This document shows, one piece after another, positions 29,547 to 39,397 of a stretch of DNA of 64,000 nucleotides. The position numbers and the translations under genes are program-made. Every line of letters starts with the position of its first letter. Positions within the stretch are counted from its first letter, which is position 1. Below the pieces are notes generated by a model that had not been told where the DNA came from, did no database searches, and saw only the letters and a list, made by a program, of their open reading frames with translations. The DNA is from Sphingomonadales bacterium (lineage in GTDB: Bacteria > Pseudomonadota > Alphaproteobacteria > Sphingomonadales > Sphingomonadaceae). The stretch covers positions 1 through 64,000 of the forward strand of contig JAGXTB010000245.1 of the NCBI GenBank assembly GCA_018334165.1, given 5' to 3'.

Positions 29547-31312
29547 GCCGCTTCGCCCTTGCCTTCATTTTGGCAACTGCCTTGCCCTGCATCGCCCAGG
29601 CCCAGACTACCACCGACGCCGCGAAAGCCGACGGAAAAGCCTTTGGCAAGGACATCGGGGCGGTCGCACAAAGTGCCGCGACCACCCAGCCCAACGCTGA
29701 CCGCGTACCGGGCTACTCCGGCACGCCCAGCCAGTCGGGTTACTTTGACGATCCCCAGGCGATGGAGCTTCATGCAGCGAGCCAGGCAAGCGCGAACACT
29801 GGCTATCAAACCATGCGGGACTCGAGTGCGAGGCGGGCGACATTCAACAAGGTCGACCTCGACGCAGCGATCGCCCGGTCGAAGACGATCAGCGAAGACC
29901 CGCTTTCCTACACCAGCGGGATGGCGGTCGGCGGCACGCAGGGCCGCTGCGTGCCGCTTCCACCCACGAGCGGCACCGCCGTGCGCTACAAGGCAACTTG
30001 CAACACGGGCTACACCGTCGAGAGCAGCACCCAAAGCTGCACGGTGACACTGCAGGCCAGTGTCGCGACAGTCACCGATTACCTCTATTACTGCTCGAAG
30101 TTCGATCTTGAATGCACCGCATTCCAGCTTCCGACCTGCACCCAGACAGGCAGCCATCCTGGCCCTTGCCTGCAGGGTTATCGGGAAGGCAACCGGTTCA
30201 TTTGCACCGAACCTGGCGATCCCATCGCCGAATTTACCTGTTCGGCTCCGGTTGCCGGACAATCGCCGATTAGTGTCACAACCCGCAATGTGCTCACCAC
30301 CAGCAAGGATGTGAGCCAGTGCGCCAGCCTCGCGGCCGACAGCAACTGCTCCAGTCCAACCGAGACCTGCACCGATAGCGATCCAACCACCCGGATCGTG
30401 GACGGCGTGGCAATTACCCAGCCCTGCTGGGCCTGGCGCCGTGATTACCAGTGCAACCGCTACAGCCCGGCGCAGGACTGCGACACGCTCGCAGCCACGC
30501 CCGGCTGCACGCTGACCCAGGATTACTGCATCACTGACGAAGTGCCCTGCCGTACCTTCGAGCGGGTCTACGACTGCCCGGTCCCCGACCAGCCCCAGGA
30601 CCCCAATCAGTTCATCTGCGACGGCGATGTCTATTGCATCGACGGAAGCTGCGAGACGATCGAGCGAACACCGAACGACGAGTTCAAGGACGCAGTCGTT
30701 GCCCTGAATTCGATGGACCAGGCCCGCCGCGAGTTCGATCCTGACAATCTCACCTTGTTCAAGGGCACGCGGGAGACCTGCTCGTCCAAGGTCTTCGGGA
30801 TCCTCAACTGCTGCAAGGGCAAGGGTTTCCCGCTGATCCCGGGGATCCAGCTGCTCGTCGCGCTGGGCTGCAGCCGCGAGGAAATGCTGCTCCACGAGAA
30901 GGACGCGCAAGGCCTATGCGCTTATGTCGGGACCTATTGCTCGTCTTCGTTCCTCGGGGTCTTCCAACTAAGCCCCAAGGGCCAAGCCCTTCAGCGGAAG
31001 TTCGTCGAATCCTACGCGGGCAGTATCAAATCCGAGGTCGAAAGCGAACTCGTCCTGCCCCCAGTTGCGCCTATCGGCAGTCCTTCAGTGAGCACGCCCG
31101 CCAGCGTTCGTGCCACGGCCCCGCTCAGGGCGATCTCTCCGGCTGGCGGCCTACCGCAAGGACCCGATCCATTGACCGTCCATGACGAGGTTACGCGACA
31201 ACAAGGAGCAGGCCATCAGCGGATTTCGGGGCAACGCTCAGATCTCCAGCGGGCTACGGACCCTGCCAAAGGTGCAAGTGCTGAAGCCGCAGATGATGTG
31301 AAAGAATGGTAG
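29543..31312 (+). CDS. traN: TraN-like conjugation mating-pair protein, C-terminus possibly chimeric
   Basis: Signal peptide, Cys-rich repeats, KVFGILNCCKGKGFPLIPGIQLLVALGCSREEMLLHEKDAQGLCAYVGTYCS; unrelated-looking tail after about 30960. Confidence 0.7.
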   Translation: MSRFALAFILATALPCIAQAQTTTDAAKADGKAFGKDIGAVAQSAATTQPNADRVPGYSGTPSQSGYFDDPQAMELHAASQASANTGYQTMRDSSARRATFNKVDLDAAIARSKTISEDPLSYTSGMAVGGTQGRCVPLPPTSGTAVRYKATCNTGYTVESSTQSCTVTLQASVATVTDYLYYCSKFDLECTAFQLPTCTQTGSHPGPCLQGYREGNRFICTEPGDPIAEFTCSAPVAGQSPISVTTRNVLTTSKDVSQCASLAADSNCSSPTETCTDSDPTTRIVDGVAITQPCWAWRRDYQCNRYSPAQDCDTLAATPGCTLTQDYCITDEVPCRTFERVYDCPVPDQPQDPNQFICDGDVYCIDGSCETIERTPNDEFKDAVVALNSMDQARREFDPDNLTLFKGTRETCSSKVFGILNCCKGKGFPLIPGIQLLVALGCSREEMLLHEKDAQGLCAYVGTYCSSSFLGVFQLSPKGQALQRKFVESYAGSIKSEVESELVLPPVAPIGSPSVSTPASVRATAPLRAISPAGGLPQGPDPLTVHDEVTRQQGAGHQRISGQRSDLQRATDPAKGASAEAADDVKEW

Positions 31313-31323
31313 GTTGTGATTGC

Positions 31324-31554
31324 TCACCAGAGTCCAAATGAGGCACCTGCAAGGAACGCAAACACACAGGCGATCACAGTGAGCACACCAATCGTTATGC
31401 GGCGGTTCAAGGGGTCAGCCCAGGCCTTCCGAATCCGGTATTCGGTCAGACGGTTCTCGGCAAGCGCGCGATCAAGCTCGGCAAAGCCCTCCCATTTCTC
31501 AGGAACTGGTTCGCTACCGCGCTTGAAGTCGAAATCGGTCATGATGGCGTTCAT
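31324..31554 (-). CDS. Small membrane protein
   Basis: MNAIMTDFDFKRGSEP... with C-terminal hydrophobic segment ITIGVLTVIACVFAFLAGASFGLW. Confidence 0.45.
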   Translation of the reverse strand: MNAIMTDFDFKRGSEPVPEKWEGFAELDRALAENRLTEYRIRKAWADPLNRRITIGVLTVIACVFAFLAGASFGLW

Positions 31555-32259
31555 TGATCTGCTCCTTTGGAACATAGCAGAAACTTGGAAATCGAGAAGA
31601 CGAAAAGACTCGGGAACGGTCGCATTCTTCGGCGCCAATCCAAAGCACACTCCCCTCCCTCACTAGTGGGGGGCGGCTGCCCACTAATGGCGGATACGAT
31701 GCAGTGCGTCAGGCTCGCACCGCGAGCCAGCAAGGAACGGCACCCTTGCAAGGCTCGACGCAGCAGAACGCCAGGTGCGCGGGACTGGGCGCCAGCAGGC
31801 GTTTGGCAAGGAGAGCCGCAAGCGTGCCAGCGGGTCAGCGACAAGCAGGCCGCACCCTGGTCCGAGCCTGCGAGGCCAGAGTGCGACCATTAGGCATTCC
31901 CGCTCCGCATCGATGTCCGACTGTTCAGAACTTTCGGGCAGTCCAGGCTCGCGCTGAGAACGAGGGAAACTGCCCGTCATTCAGCCTATAGCGCATTTGC
32001 TGCGGAAGCAGAGGGGCGCAGCGTGCCGATGTGCTAAGGACAGGGCTGGCGACCGCAAACCGTAAGCCCTCGCTCAGCGGCATGATGATCAGCGGCGATT
32101 GCCACAGAGGTGTATTGAGCGAGCGAAAGTATTGGCAGCGTGCTCGTAAATCACCTTCTGATTGCGCGTCGTAGCGGCTACATCGTCACTTATGAATCAT
32201 GCCCCCTTCTTCCAACCGCAATGCATGGCACGTCGCGCCGTGCGCGGATGTGCGTGACC

Positions 32260-33429
32260 ATGGGGGCACCAATTTATCTCGACGGCTTTGCGACCTTGCC
32301 GCTCGCCCCGGAGGCGCGCAGTGCCATCCTGTCGGCCTGGGAACAGCCCGGTAATGCCGGCTCACCCAACGCGGCGGGAGAACGCGCCGCGAGCATCATC
32401 TCCAAGGGGCGGGCCGAAGTCGCTGCGCTGATTGGGGCGGCGCCTGGTGAAATCATTTTCACCTCCGGAGCGACCGAAGCCAATAATCTGGCGCTCTTGG
32501 GGGCTGTGCAGAATGCATCCACCCGCGATCCCACCCGGAAGAAGATCATCGTTACAGCGGTAGAGCATAAGGCAGTGCTGGAGCCGGCGCGGATGCTAGA
32601 GAAACAGGGATTTTCGGTCAGCGTCGCGCCGGTCGACAGAGACGGCCGGCTCGATCTCGCCGCTTTCGAAGCCTTGCTCAGTGATGATCTGTTGATCGCG
32701 TCGGTGATGCTAGTCAACAATGAGACCGGGGTCATCCAACCGGTCGCCGAGGCTGCTGCCTTGGTCCATGCAGTGGGCGGGCTGATGCACAGTGACGCCG
32801 CGCAGGCGGCGGGGAAGATAGCAGTCGACGTGCTTGACCTCGATGTCGACTATCTCAGCCTGTCGGCGCACAAATGCTATGGTCCGATGGGCGTCGGTGC
32901 GCTCTATGTTGGGGCCCATGCACCTAAGCCCACGCCGTTGGTGCATGGTGGTGGCCAGCAAGATGCGGTTCGTCCCGGTACTGAGCCGGTGGCGTTGATC
33001 GCAGGCTTCGGGGCTGCCGCCAAGGTCGCGCGTTCCCGCCTTGAGGGTGATGATTGCCACGAGCGGATGCTCATATGCAGGCTACTTGAGAGGCTCGCAT
33101 CGTTACAATTGCGTTTCCGACGGATCACCGGAGATGTCGCAGTCGTTCCCGGCAGTGCCGCACTCCAGCTTGCCGACGTCGATGCCGATCAATTGTGTGC
33201 CACGGTTGCCCGTGATGTTTCGCTCTCCACAGGATCGGCGTGCACATCCGGTCAAATCAAACAGTCACATGTCCTTGAAGCAATTGGAATTTCCGAAGAT
33301 GATGCGCGCCACGTCATCCGGATTTTCTGCCATCGCTATCAAAGTATCGATGAGATAGAGGCGGCGGCTGACCGCATTGTAGCCGCCGCAGACCAATCTC
33401 GGCTTGCTGCTGGAGAGGTTCGCCAGTAG
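32260..33429 (+). CDS. sspA: Cysteine desulfurase (SspA/DndA/NifS-like)
   Basis: IIFTSGATEANNLAL, SLSAHKCYGPMGVGALY PLP-Lys motif, LSTGSACTSGQ active-site Cys; first gene of the Ssp-like operon. Confidence 0.85.
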   Translation: MGAPIYLDGFATLPLAPEARSAILSAWEQPGNAGSPNAAGERAASIISKGRAEVAALIGAAPGEIIFTSGATEANNLALLGAVQNASTRDPTRKKIIVTAVEHKAVLEPARMLEKQGFSVSVAPVDRDGRLDLAAFEALLSDDLLIASVMLVNNETGVIQPVAEAAALVHAVGGLMHSDAAQAAGKIAVDVLDLDVDYLSLSAHKCYGPMGVGALYVGAHAPKPTPLVHGGGQQDAVRPGTEPVALIAGFGAAAKVARSRLEGDDCHERMLICRLLERLASLQLRFRRITGDVAVVPGSAALQLADVDADQLCATVARDVSLSTGSACTSGQIKQSHVLEAIGISEDDARHVIRIFCHRYQSIDEIEAAADRIVAAADQSRLAAGEVRQ

Positions 33430-33438
33430 CATTCACGT

Positions 33439-34359
33439 ATGAGGCGAGGAACAGTAACATTTGATTCGAAAGGGCAGTTTGCGGGCCATGAGACTTTCCC
33501 GCTCCGCCTTCTTTGGCTGAAAAAGGCGTTCGACGCAGTGGGCGATCACGCCGACGCGAGAACATTCCAAGAACAAGGAGCTATCGCACGCTTCGGCGTC
33601 GGCCGCAATATGGCCGCCTCAATGCGATATTGGGCACTGGCAACGGGCTTCTTCAACGAGATGGATCGGGTTATCACCCCCACCCCGCTCGGCCGCGCCA
33701 TCCTCGCCGATGATGGCCTCGACCCGTATCTCGAACAAGCCGCAACGATTTGGCTAGCGCATTGGCGTGTGGCCTCCACGCCCGACATGACAACGACGGC
33801 TTATTATGCCTTTAATCACCTCAGTGCGATCGAGTTCGATCCTGCCATGCTGGTCGAAGAATTGTTCTCGCTTGTCGAGGACAATGGTTGGCGGGCGACG
33901 CGCGGGACCCTTAAGCGCGACATCGAAGTTTTCCTGCGTAGCTATGTCCGGCGCGGCGACAGCCTCAATGAAGATGCGGCTGAGCCGCTGCTGGCCGAAC
34001 TCGCGATCATTCGGGAAGCGCGGCTCGGAGGTTGGTATGAGTTTGTGCGTGGCCCCAAACCTAGCCTGCACGACGCAATCTTCGCCTATGCGCTTGGCGA
34101 TTATTGGGAGCGGTCAGGGGGATCGACCACGCTGACCGCGGAGCAGATTTGCTATGCGGCGGGCTCACCGGGCCGTGTGTTCAAGCTCGACGAAGACAGC
34201 GTGGTTACGCGCCTGATGCGCCTTGATGACCTGACCGACGGCGCGTGGCAATGGGTTGACACTGCAGGTCTGCGCCAAATCCAGCGGACGGGCGCGTTTG
34301 ATGCGATGACCACGCTCAACCTTGCTTACCCCCGATCAAGCCTGAGGGCGGCCGCATGA
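33439..34359 (+). CDS. sspB: DUF4007 protein (SspB-like)
   Basis: GQFAGHETFPLRLLWLKKAFDAV, DUF4007 signature, between the desulfurase and ATPase genes. Confidence 0.82.
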   Translation: MRRGTVTFDSKGQFAGHETFPLRLLWLKKAFDAVGDHADARTFQEQGAIARFGVGRNMAASMRYWALATGFFNEMDRVITPTPLGRAILADDGLDPYLEQAATIWLAHWRVASTPDMTTTAYYAFNHLSAIEFDPAMLVEELFSLVEDNGWRATRGTLKRDIEVFLRSYVRRGDSLNEDAAEPLLAELAIIREARLGGWYEFVRGPKPSLHDAIFAYALGDYWERSGGSTTLTAEQICYAAGSPGRVFKLDEDSVVTRLMRLDDLTDGAWQWVDTAGLRQIQRTGAFDAMTTLNLAYPRSSLRAAA

Positions 34360-37300
34360 CCAAGCTCGCTTCGATGGTGACAATCGACCGCCGGTTCGCG
34401 CGTTCGGCACGTCTCGATGCTGACCTCAATGGCACACCCCCGCTGGTTGGCTATGTTCTGCAAGCAAGCGTCGCCAAGGCTCTGACGACACTCGCTGACA
34501 GCCAATGCGATAGCCACCAAGGCGCTTACACCTGGACCGGACCATATGGCGGCGGTAAGTCCAGCGCCGCACTGCTCGTTGCCAATCTGGTCGCTGGTAC
34601 CAAAGGCAATCGCAAAATCGCGCGCGATATTGCCGGTGAAGCCCTTACCCGGCTTTATGTCGAAGCGTTTCCCGAACCCAAAGGGCGCTGGAGGATTGTC
34701 GCGGTTACCGGCAGCCGGACCCGCTTGCGCGACGCCATTGTCGAAGCTGCGACCCTCGCGCTCGACTGGAGCTCGGCGCAAGCCGCTGACTATGGCGCAA
34801 GCGACGACGCCCTGATTGCCGCGCTGATTGCTGGTGGCGAAGCTACGTCGAGCGGCACGCTGCTGATCCTTGACGAACTCGGCAAGCTGCTCGAGCATGA
34901 GGCGCTTGAAGGCGGCGATGTGCATTTGCTGCAGGATCTCGCCGAGCGCGCGACACGCAGTAAAGGCCGACTCGTCGTCATCGGCATTCTGCACCAGTCG
35001 TTTGAGCAATATGCCGCGCGCGCAGCGCGAGATGCACGTCAGGAATGGGCCAAAGTTCAAGGCCGTTTCCAGGACATCGCCTTCCTCTCCGGGGCCGATG
35101 AGACGGTGGCGCTTTTGGGTCGGGCAATTACGGCTGAACATCCAGCCGATGCTGTCGAGCGCGCTGAGTTAGTAGCCGAGGCAGTCGCTAAGCGCAGGCC
35201 GACGGAAGTTGGAGTTCTCACCAAGGCACTAACCGATACGTGGCCGCTCAACCCCGTCAGCGCCTTGTTGCTCGGACCGATCTCTCGTGCGCGCTTTGCG
35301 CAGAATGAACGCAGCGTATTCGGGTTTTTGAGCTCGGCCGAGCCGTCGGGCTTCCAGGAGTTTCTCGAGCATGCCGACGAGGGCAGCGGCACCTACGATC
35401 CTGCGATGCTATGGGATTATATGGCCGCCAATTTCGGCATGTCGCTCGCTGCCGGAAATGACGGCAGTCGCTTCAGCCTCGCCTATGAGGCGATCGAGCG
35501 AGCCAGCGCAAAGGGCCAAGGCCTGCATGTTGCGCTGACCAAGTCGGCGGCTATCATCGAATTCTTTCGTAACGGCTCTGGCCTTGCCCTCGCGGATGAT
35601 TTTCTTGAAGCAGCTGTGCCGGGCGCAACGCCCAAGGCGATCAAAACGGCAATCAAGGATCTGCTCGATTGGGCGATCCTAATCCGTCAGCCCCGGCTTG
35701 GCGGCTATGCGCTGTTTGCTGGCAGCGATTTTGATCTCGATGAAGCGATAGGCCGCGCAGTGGCGCCGGTCGATTCACTCCAGCTCGAGGGCATTCCGCA
35801 GCGGGTGGGTTTCGGCTTTGCCGCCGCCAAGCGGCATTATTTCATGACGGGCGCCCTGCGGACCTTCGAAATCGCGCTTCAGGTGGTGACGCCCGACGAC
35901 GACGTCGATGGCCTCGTCGAACGCATTCTGGCGCGCCCGCAACGAGGAAGCGGTCTAATGCTGTTGTTGCTGAGCGATGGCACGTTGCCGCGCCAGGCGA
36001 CCGACGCGCTCACCAAAGCGACTGCGAAGGCGCTTAATGCGAGTGGGCGCGTCATTGCGCTCGGCAGTGCCAGCGAGAGCTTCGCGCTGCGCAACGCTGC
36101 GGCCGAGCTTATGGCAGTCGAACGCGTCTTTCGCGAACATCCGCAACTCGAAGGCGATCGCATCGCCCGGCGCGAGATCGCCGCGCGGCAGTCGCGTTGC
36201 ATCGACGAATTGCATCGCAAGCTCGAAGCGGCACTGGAAGGCGCCAAATGGTATCTTTCGCCGTCCCCGGGTAAGTCGCATTGCGAACCGCTTGCGGTCA
36301 TTGCCAGCATGCTGGCCGATGCCGGCTTTGCCAAAGCGCCGATCCTCAAGAGCGAATTGCTCCAGCGCGACAAACCTTCGTCCAGTGCCATGGCGGCGCT
36401 GCGTGACTTGGCTCATGCGATGGTCGGCGGACTTGAGCTCAAGCAGCTCGGCATGAAGCAATATCCTGCCGAGCTGGGTCTCTATCTCACTGTGCTCAAG
36501 CCGTTCGGGCTGCACCGGGAAATCGAGTCGGGCCGTTTCGATTTTTCCGGCCCGGATGACAGCCTCGAAGGCAATTCACTGCGGCCGGCCTGGGGCGTGC
36601 TGGACCAAGCTGGCGACGAACCGCTCGACATAGTCTACGCACGTTGGTCCGCGCCTCCATTTGGCATTAAGGGCGGAGTCATGCCGGCGCTTGCGTTGGC
36701 ATATATGCTCGCCAACCGGGATACGGTGGCAGTCTATATCGACGGAGTCTATCAGACGGTGATCGACGATGTTGTTGTCGACCGGCTGCTGCAAAAGCCC
36801 GGCAGCTTCCGTTTGCGGCGCATTGATCGCTCGATACGCGAAATGGCGTTTCTTAGCGGGCTCGCCAAGTTGCTGAAGGTCACGGAGAGCAGCGCATCGC
36901 TGCCAATCGCTGCTGCTATTTTCCAGCGTTTCGAAGCATTACCCAATTTTGCCAAACGTACCTTGCGGATTGATGCCGACGCTAAAAGCATTCGCGGCGT
37001 TGTGATGAAGGCCGACGATCCCGAGCGGCTGTTGTTCGATGATCTCCCCGCTGCGCTCGGCGATCGGCTATCGCCGGATGTGATCCACAACGCCATCATT
37101 GCGGCCGAGGCAAGCTATCCGGCGCTGCTCGATGAACTGCGCGTGGCGCTTGGGCGCGCACTCGGCATCGATCATCGGGATTTTGGCGGCATCGCCGAAC
37201 GCACACAGCTGATCCGCGGCATGACCAACGACTATAATTTCGACGCCTTCGCCGATCGCGCGGCGGCAATCGAACAGGGCACCGGGGATATCGAGAGCTT

Positions 37301-37664
37301 GGTCAGTGTGCTGCTGCACCGCCCTGCGCGAAACTGGTCGGACCGTGACCGCGAAGAGGCGCTGACTGAAATTGCACGCTATGGCCGACGCTTTCGCGAA
37401 CTCGAAGCGCTAGCGGTAGTTCGTGACCGCCGCACGCATAGCGAGGCGTTGGCGCTAGTGGTCGGCCTCGATCCCCTTGCTCCCCCGCTGATGCGCAGCT
37501 TCATTCTCACCGATCAGGAAAAGACGGCGGCTGCGGGCATGGCGGACAAGCTCGTTGCGGCGCTCCGCGCGGACAAAAGAGGCAGTCGCTTGCAGCTGGC
37601 GGCGCTGGCACGCGCTGTGGCTACACTTGCCGCTGAAACTGAGGATGAGGCGGAAGCGACATGA
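34356..37664 (+). CDS. sspC: Large P-loop ATPase (SspC-like)
   Basis: TGPYGGGKSSAALLVA Walker A, TLLILDELGKLLE Walker B; 1102 aa, overlaps sspB and sspD. Confidence 0.82.
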   Translation: MTKLASMVTIDRRFARSARLDADLNGTPPLVGYVLQASVAKALTTLADSQCDSHQGAYTWTGPYGGGKSSAALLVANLVAGTKGNRKIARDIAGEALTRLYVEAFPEPKGRWRIVAVTGSRTRLRDAIVEAATLALDWSSAQAADYGASDDALIAALIAGGEATSSGTLLILDELGKLLEHEALEGGDVHLLQDLAERATRSKGRLVVIGILHQSFEQYAARAARDARQEWAKVQGRFQDIAFLSGADETVALLGRAITAEHPADAVERAELVAEAVAKRRPTEVGVLTKALTDTWPLNPVSALLLGPISRARFAQNERSVFGFLSSAEPSGFQEFLEHADEGSGTYDPAMLWDYMAANFGMSLAAGNDGSRFSLAYEAIERASAKGQGLHVALTKSAAIIEFFRNGSGLALADDFLEAAVPGATPKAIKTAIKDLLDWAILIRQPRLGGYALFAGSDFDLDEAIGRAVAPVDSLQLEGIPQRVGFGFAAAKRHYFMTGALRTFEIALQVVTPDDDVDGLVERILARPQRGSGLMLLLLSDGTLPRQATDALTKATAKALNASGRVIALGSASESFALRNAAAELMAVERVFREHPQLEGDRIARREIAARQSRCIDELHRKLEAALEGAKWYLSPSPGKSHCEPLAVIASMLADAGFAKAPILKSELLQRDKPSSSAMAALRDLAHAMVGGLELKQLGMKQYPAELGLYLTVLKPFGLHREIESGRFDFSGPDDSLEGNSLRPAWGVLDQAGDEPLDIVYARWSAPPFGIKGGVMPALALAYMLANRDTVAVYIDGVYQTVIDDVVVDRLLQKPGSFRLRRIDRSIREMAFLSGLAKLLKVTESSASLPIAAAIFQRFEALPNFAKRTLRIDADAKSIRGVVMKADDPERLLFDDLPAALGDRLSPDVIHNAIIAAEASYPALLDELRVALGRALGIDHRDFGGIAERTQLIRGMTNDYNFDAFADRAAAIEQGTGDIESLVSVLLHRPARNWSDRDREEALTEIARYGRRFRELEALAVVRDRRTHSEALALVVGLDPLAPPLMRSFILTDQEKTAAAGMADKLVAALRADKRGSRLQLAALARAVATLAAETEDEAEAT

Positions 37665-38500
37665 CGAACGAACGCCATATTCTCGGGATTTCGGGCGGTC
37701 GCGACAGTGCCTCGCTCGCTGTCTACATGCGGCAATACCATCCGCACTTGCCGCTTGAATATTTCTTCACCGACACGGGCAAGGAGCTACCGGAGGTTTA
37801 TAGTTTTCTGGACAAGCTCGAGGGCTTTCTAGGCAAGCCGATACAGCGGCTTAATCCCGACCGCGATTTCGATTTCTGGCTCGACGAATATGGCAATTTC
37901 CTGCCTTCGCCACGCACACGCTGGTGCACCAGGCAGCTCAAATTGCGCCCACTCGAACATTGGCTAAAAGAGGATCTCGAAGCCGGCACCACGATCCATA
38001 GCTATGTCGCGATTCGTGCCGACGAGCCGAGCCGGGAAGGCTATCAGGCGACCCACCCCAATATGCGCGTACATTTTCCATTGCGTGATGCTGGAATAGA
38101 CCGCGCAGGCGTACTCGAGATCCTTGACCAGTCGGATGTCGGCGAGCCAGAATATTATAAGTGGCGATCGCGTTCGGGCTGCACCTTCTGCTTCTATCAG
38201 CAGAAAATCGAATGGGTGCGGCTCGCCGAGAACCACCCCGACCGCTTCGCCGAGGCGATCGATTATGAGAAGTCTGCGCTCAAGGACGGCTCGCCGTTTA
38301 CCTGGAGCCAAGGCGAAAGCCTGACCGAACTGATCGCACCCGACCGCGTCGACCAGATCAAAGCGGATTATGAAAAGCGCCGTGAGCGCCTCCGCCGCAA
38401 TCGCCGGACCAATCCGCTTTCGGCCAACACCGCTGAGACGATCGACGATGTCTATGGCATCGACGAAGGCTCGAGCAGTTGTGTCATCTGCCACAAATGA
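37661..38500 (+). CDS. sspD: PAPS reductase / ATP-pyrophosphatase (SspD/DndC-like)
   Basis: ILGISGGRDSASLAVYM PP-loop, FFTDTGKELPEVYSFL, RWCTRQLKLRPLE, C-terminal CTFC and CVIC. Confidence 0.88.
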   Translation: MTNERHILGISGGRDSASLAVYMRQYHPHLPLEYFFTDTGKELPEVYSFLDKLEGFLGKPIQRLNPDRDFDFWLDEYGNFLPSPRTRWCTRQLKLRPLEHWLKEDLEAGTTIHSYVAIRADEPSREGYQATHPNMRVHFPLRDAGIDRAGVLEILDQSDVGEPEYYKWRSRSGCTFCFYQQKIEWVRLAENHPDRFAEAIDYEKSALKDGSPFTWSQGESLTELIAPDRVDQIKADYEKRRERLRRNRRTNPLSANTAETIDDVYGIDEGSSSCVICHK

Positions 38501-38509
38501 GCTGAAGCT

Positions 38510-39397
38510 TCATCCGACGATGGCGGCATCAATTTCGATAGCAAAGGCGGTTCCGTCTGCTGGCCTCACATTTGATCGGTGATGAAGAGCTCGGAAGATC
38601 GGCTCAAACAATGCGTCGGGCCCTCGCCAGTCGTCGCGTGAGAGCACACCGGTCGGATGACTTCGATTGACAACGAACCAGAAGACAGATGCCAATTGAA
38701 AAACATCAGACGAAGCATCAATCGCATCATCCCGACCGATACTTCGGTTATTGGCTTCAGGTGACATCCAGAACCGGGGCCCGACTACCTCCCAATCGGG
38801 CGTCATGCGCTCTTCCTGCGGCAACCCGAGCATGTCGCAAAGACCATAGTCGCTCAGCACCCAGCGATCGCCCACGACTAAAATGTTGTCGGGTTTGATA
38901 TCACGATGGATCGCTTTGGTGTGAAGCTCACCGAGTCCCTCCGCCAAGCCGCGAAATTGAGCGAGAAAAATTTCCTTCGGTACATCTGCACGCCTGACTA
39001 GGTCGGTGAGGGCCTCCGTGGCGAGGATCATTACGATGAACGGCACAGACTTTTCCCCGCCGCCTCGACCGCGTTGGCGCCGCAGTTCTCCCACCACGTC
39101 GCCTGAATCCTGATACACGATCAAGTGCTCGTGCTTCAGATCCGCAAGCAGCGCGCGTTCGCGCGCAAATCGCATCCGGCGATGCTGCCGCAGATCGAGC
39201 AGGAATTTTATCGCATACTCCGTGCCATCGTTGAGATCGACGCACTTGTGGACGACGCCATTGCCGCCAGCCGCGATGCGTTCGCCGATCTCGTAGAGCC
39301 GACCTGATTCAGCCCGGATTTCATCGGGAATGACAACTGTCTCGCGCGGTGCCTGATCGCCCCGCCCACCAAATAGCTCCGCCATGTCAGGTTGCAT
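38510..39397 (-). CDS. Serine/threonine protein kinase
   Basis: IGERIAAGGNGVVHKC, EYAIKFL, IHRDIKPDNILV, SDYG; start MQPDMAELFGG overlaps the stop of the DUF262 gene. Confidence 0.88.
   Translation of the reverse strand: MQPDMAELFGGRGDQAPRETVVIPDEIRAESGRLYEIGERIAAGGNGVVHKCVDLNDGTEYAIKFLLDLRQHRRMRFARERALLADLKHEHLIVYQDSGDVVGELRRQRGRGGGEKSVPFIVMILATEALTDLVRRADVPKEIFLAQFRGLAEGLGELHTKAIHRDIKPDNILVVGDRWVLSDYGLCDMLGLPQEERMTPDWEVVGPRFWMSPEANNRSIGRDDAIDASSDVFQLASVFWFVVNRSHPTGVLSRDDWRGPDALFEPIFRALHHRSNVRPADGTAFAIEIDAAIVG

Noticed and set aside
29357-30910. 517-aa minus ORF opposite traN
   Set aside because: traN on + has a signal peptide and conserved Cys pattern; the minus frame shows no family motifs.
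31680-32130. Possible structured RNA or retron-like region upstream of sspA
   Set aside because: Some short inverted repeats (CACTAGTG) but no consistent secondary structure, reverse transcriptase or promoter signature I could defend.
32260-33429. Cysteine desulfurase as housekeeping IscS of an Fe-S cluster operon
   Set aside because: No isc/suf scaffold genes nearby; it directly precedes DUF4007-ATPase-PAPS reductase genes, matching sspA/dndA context.
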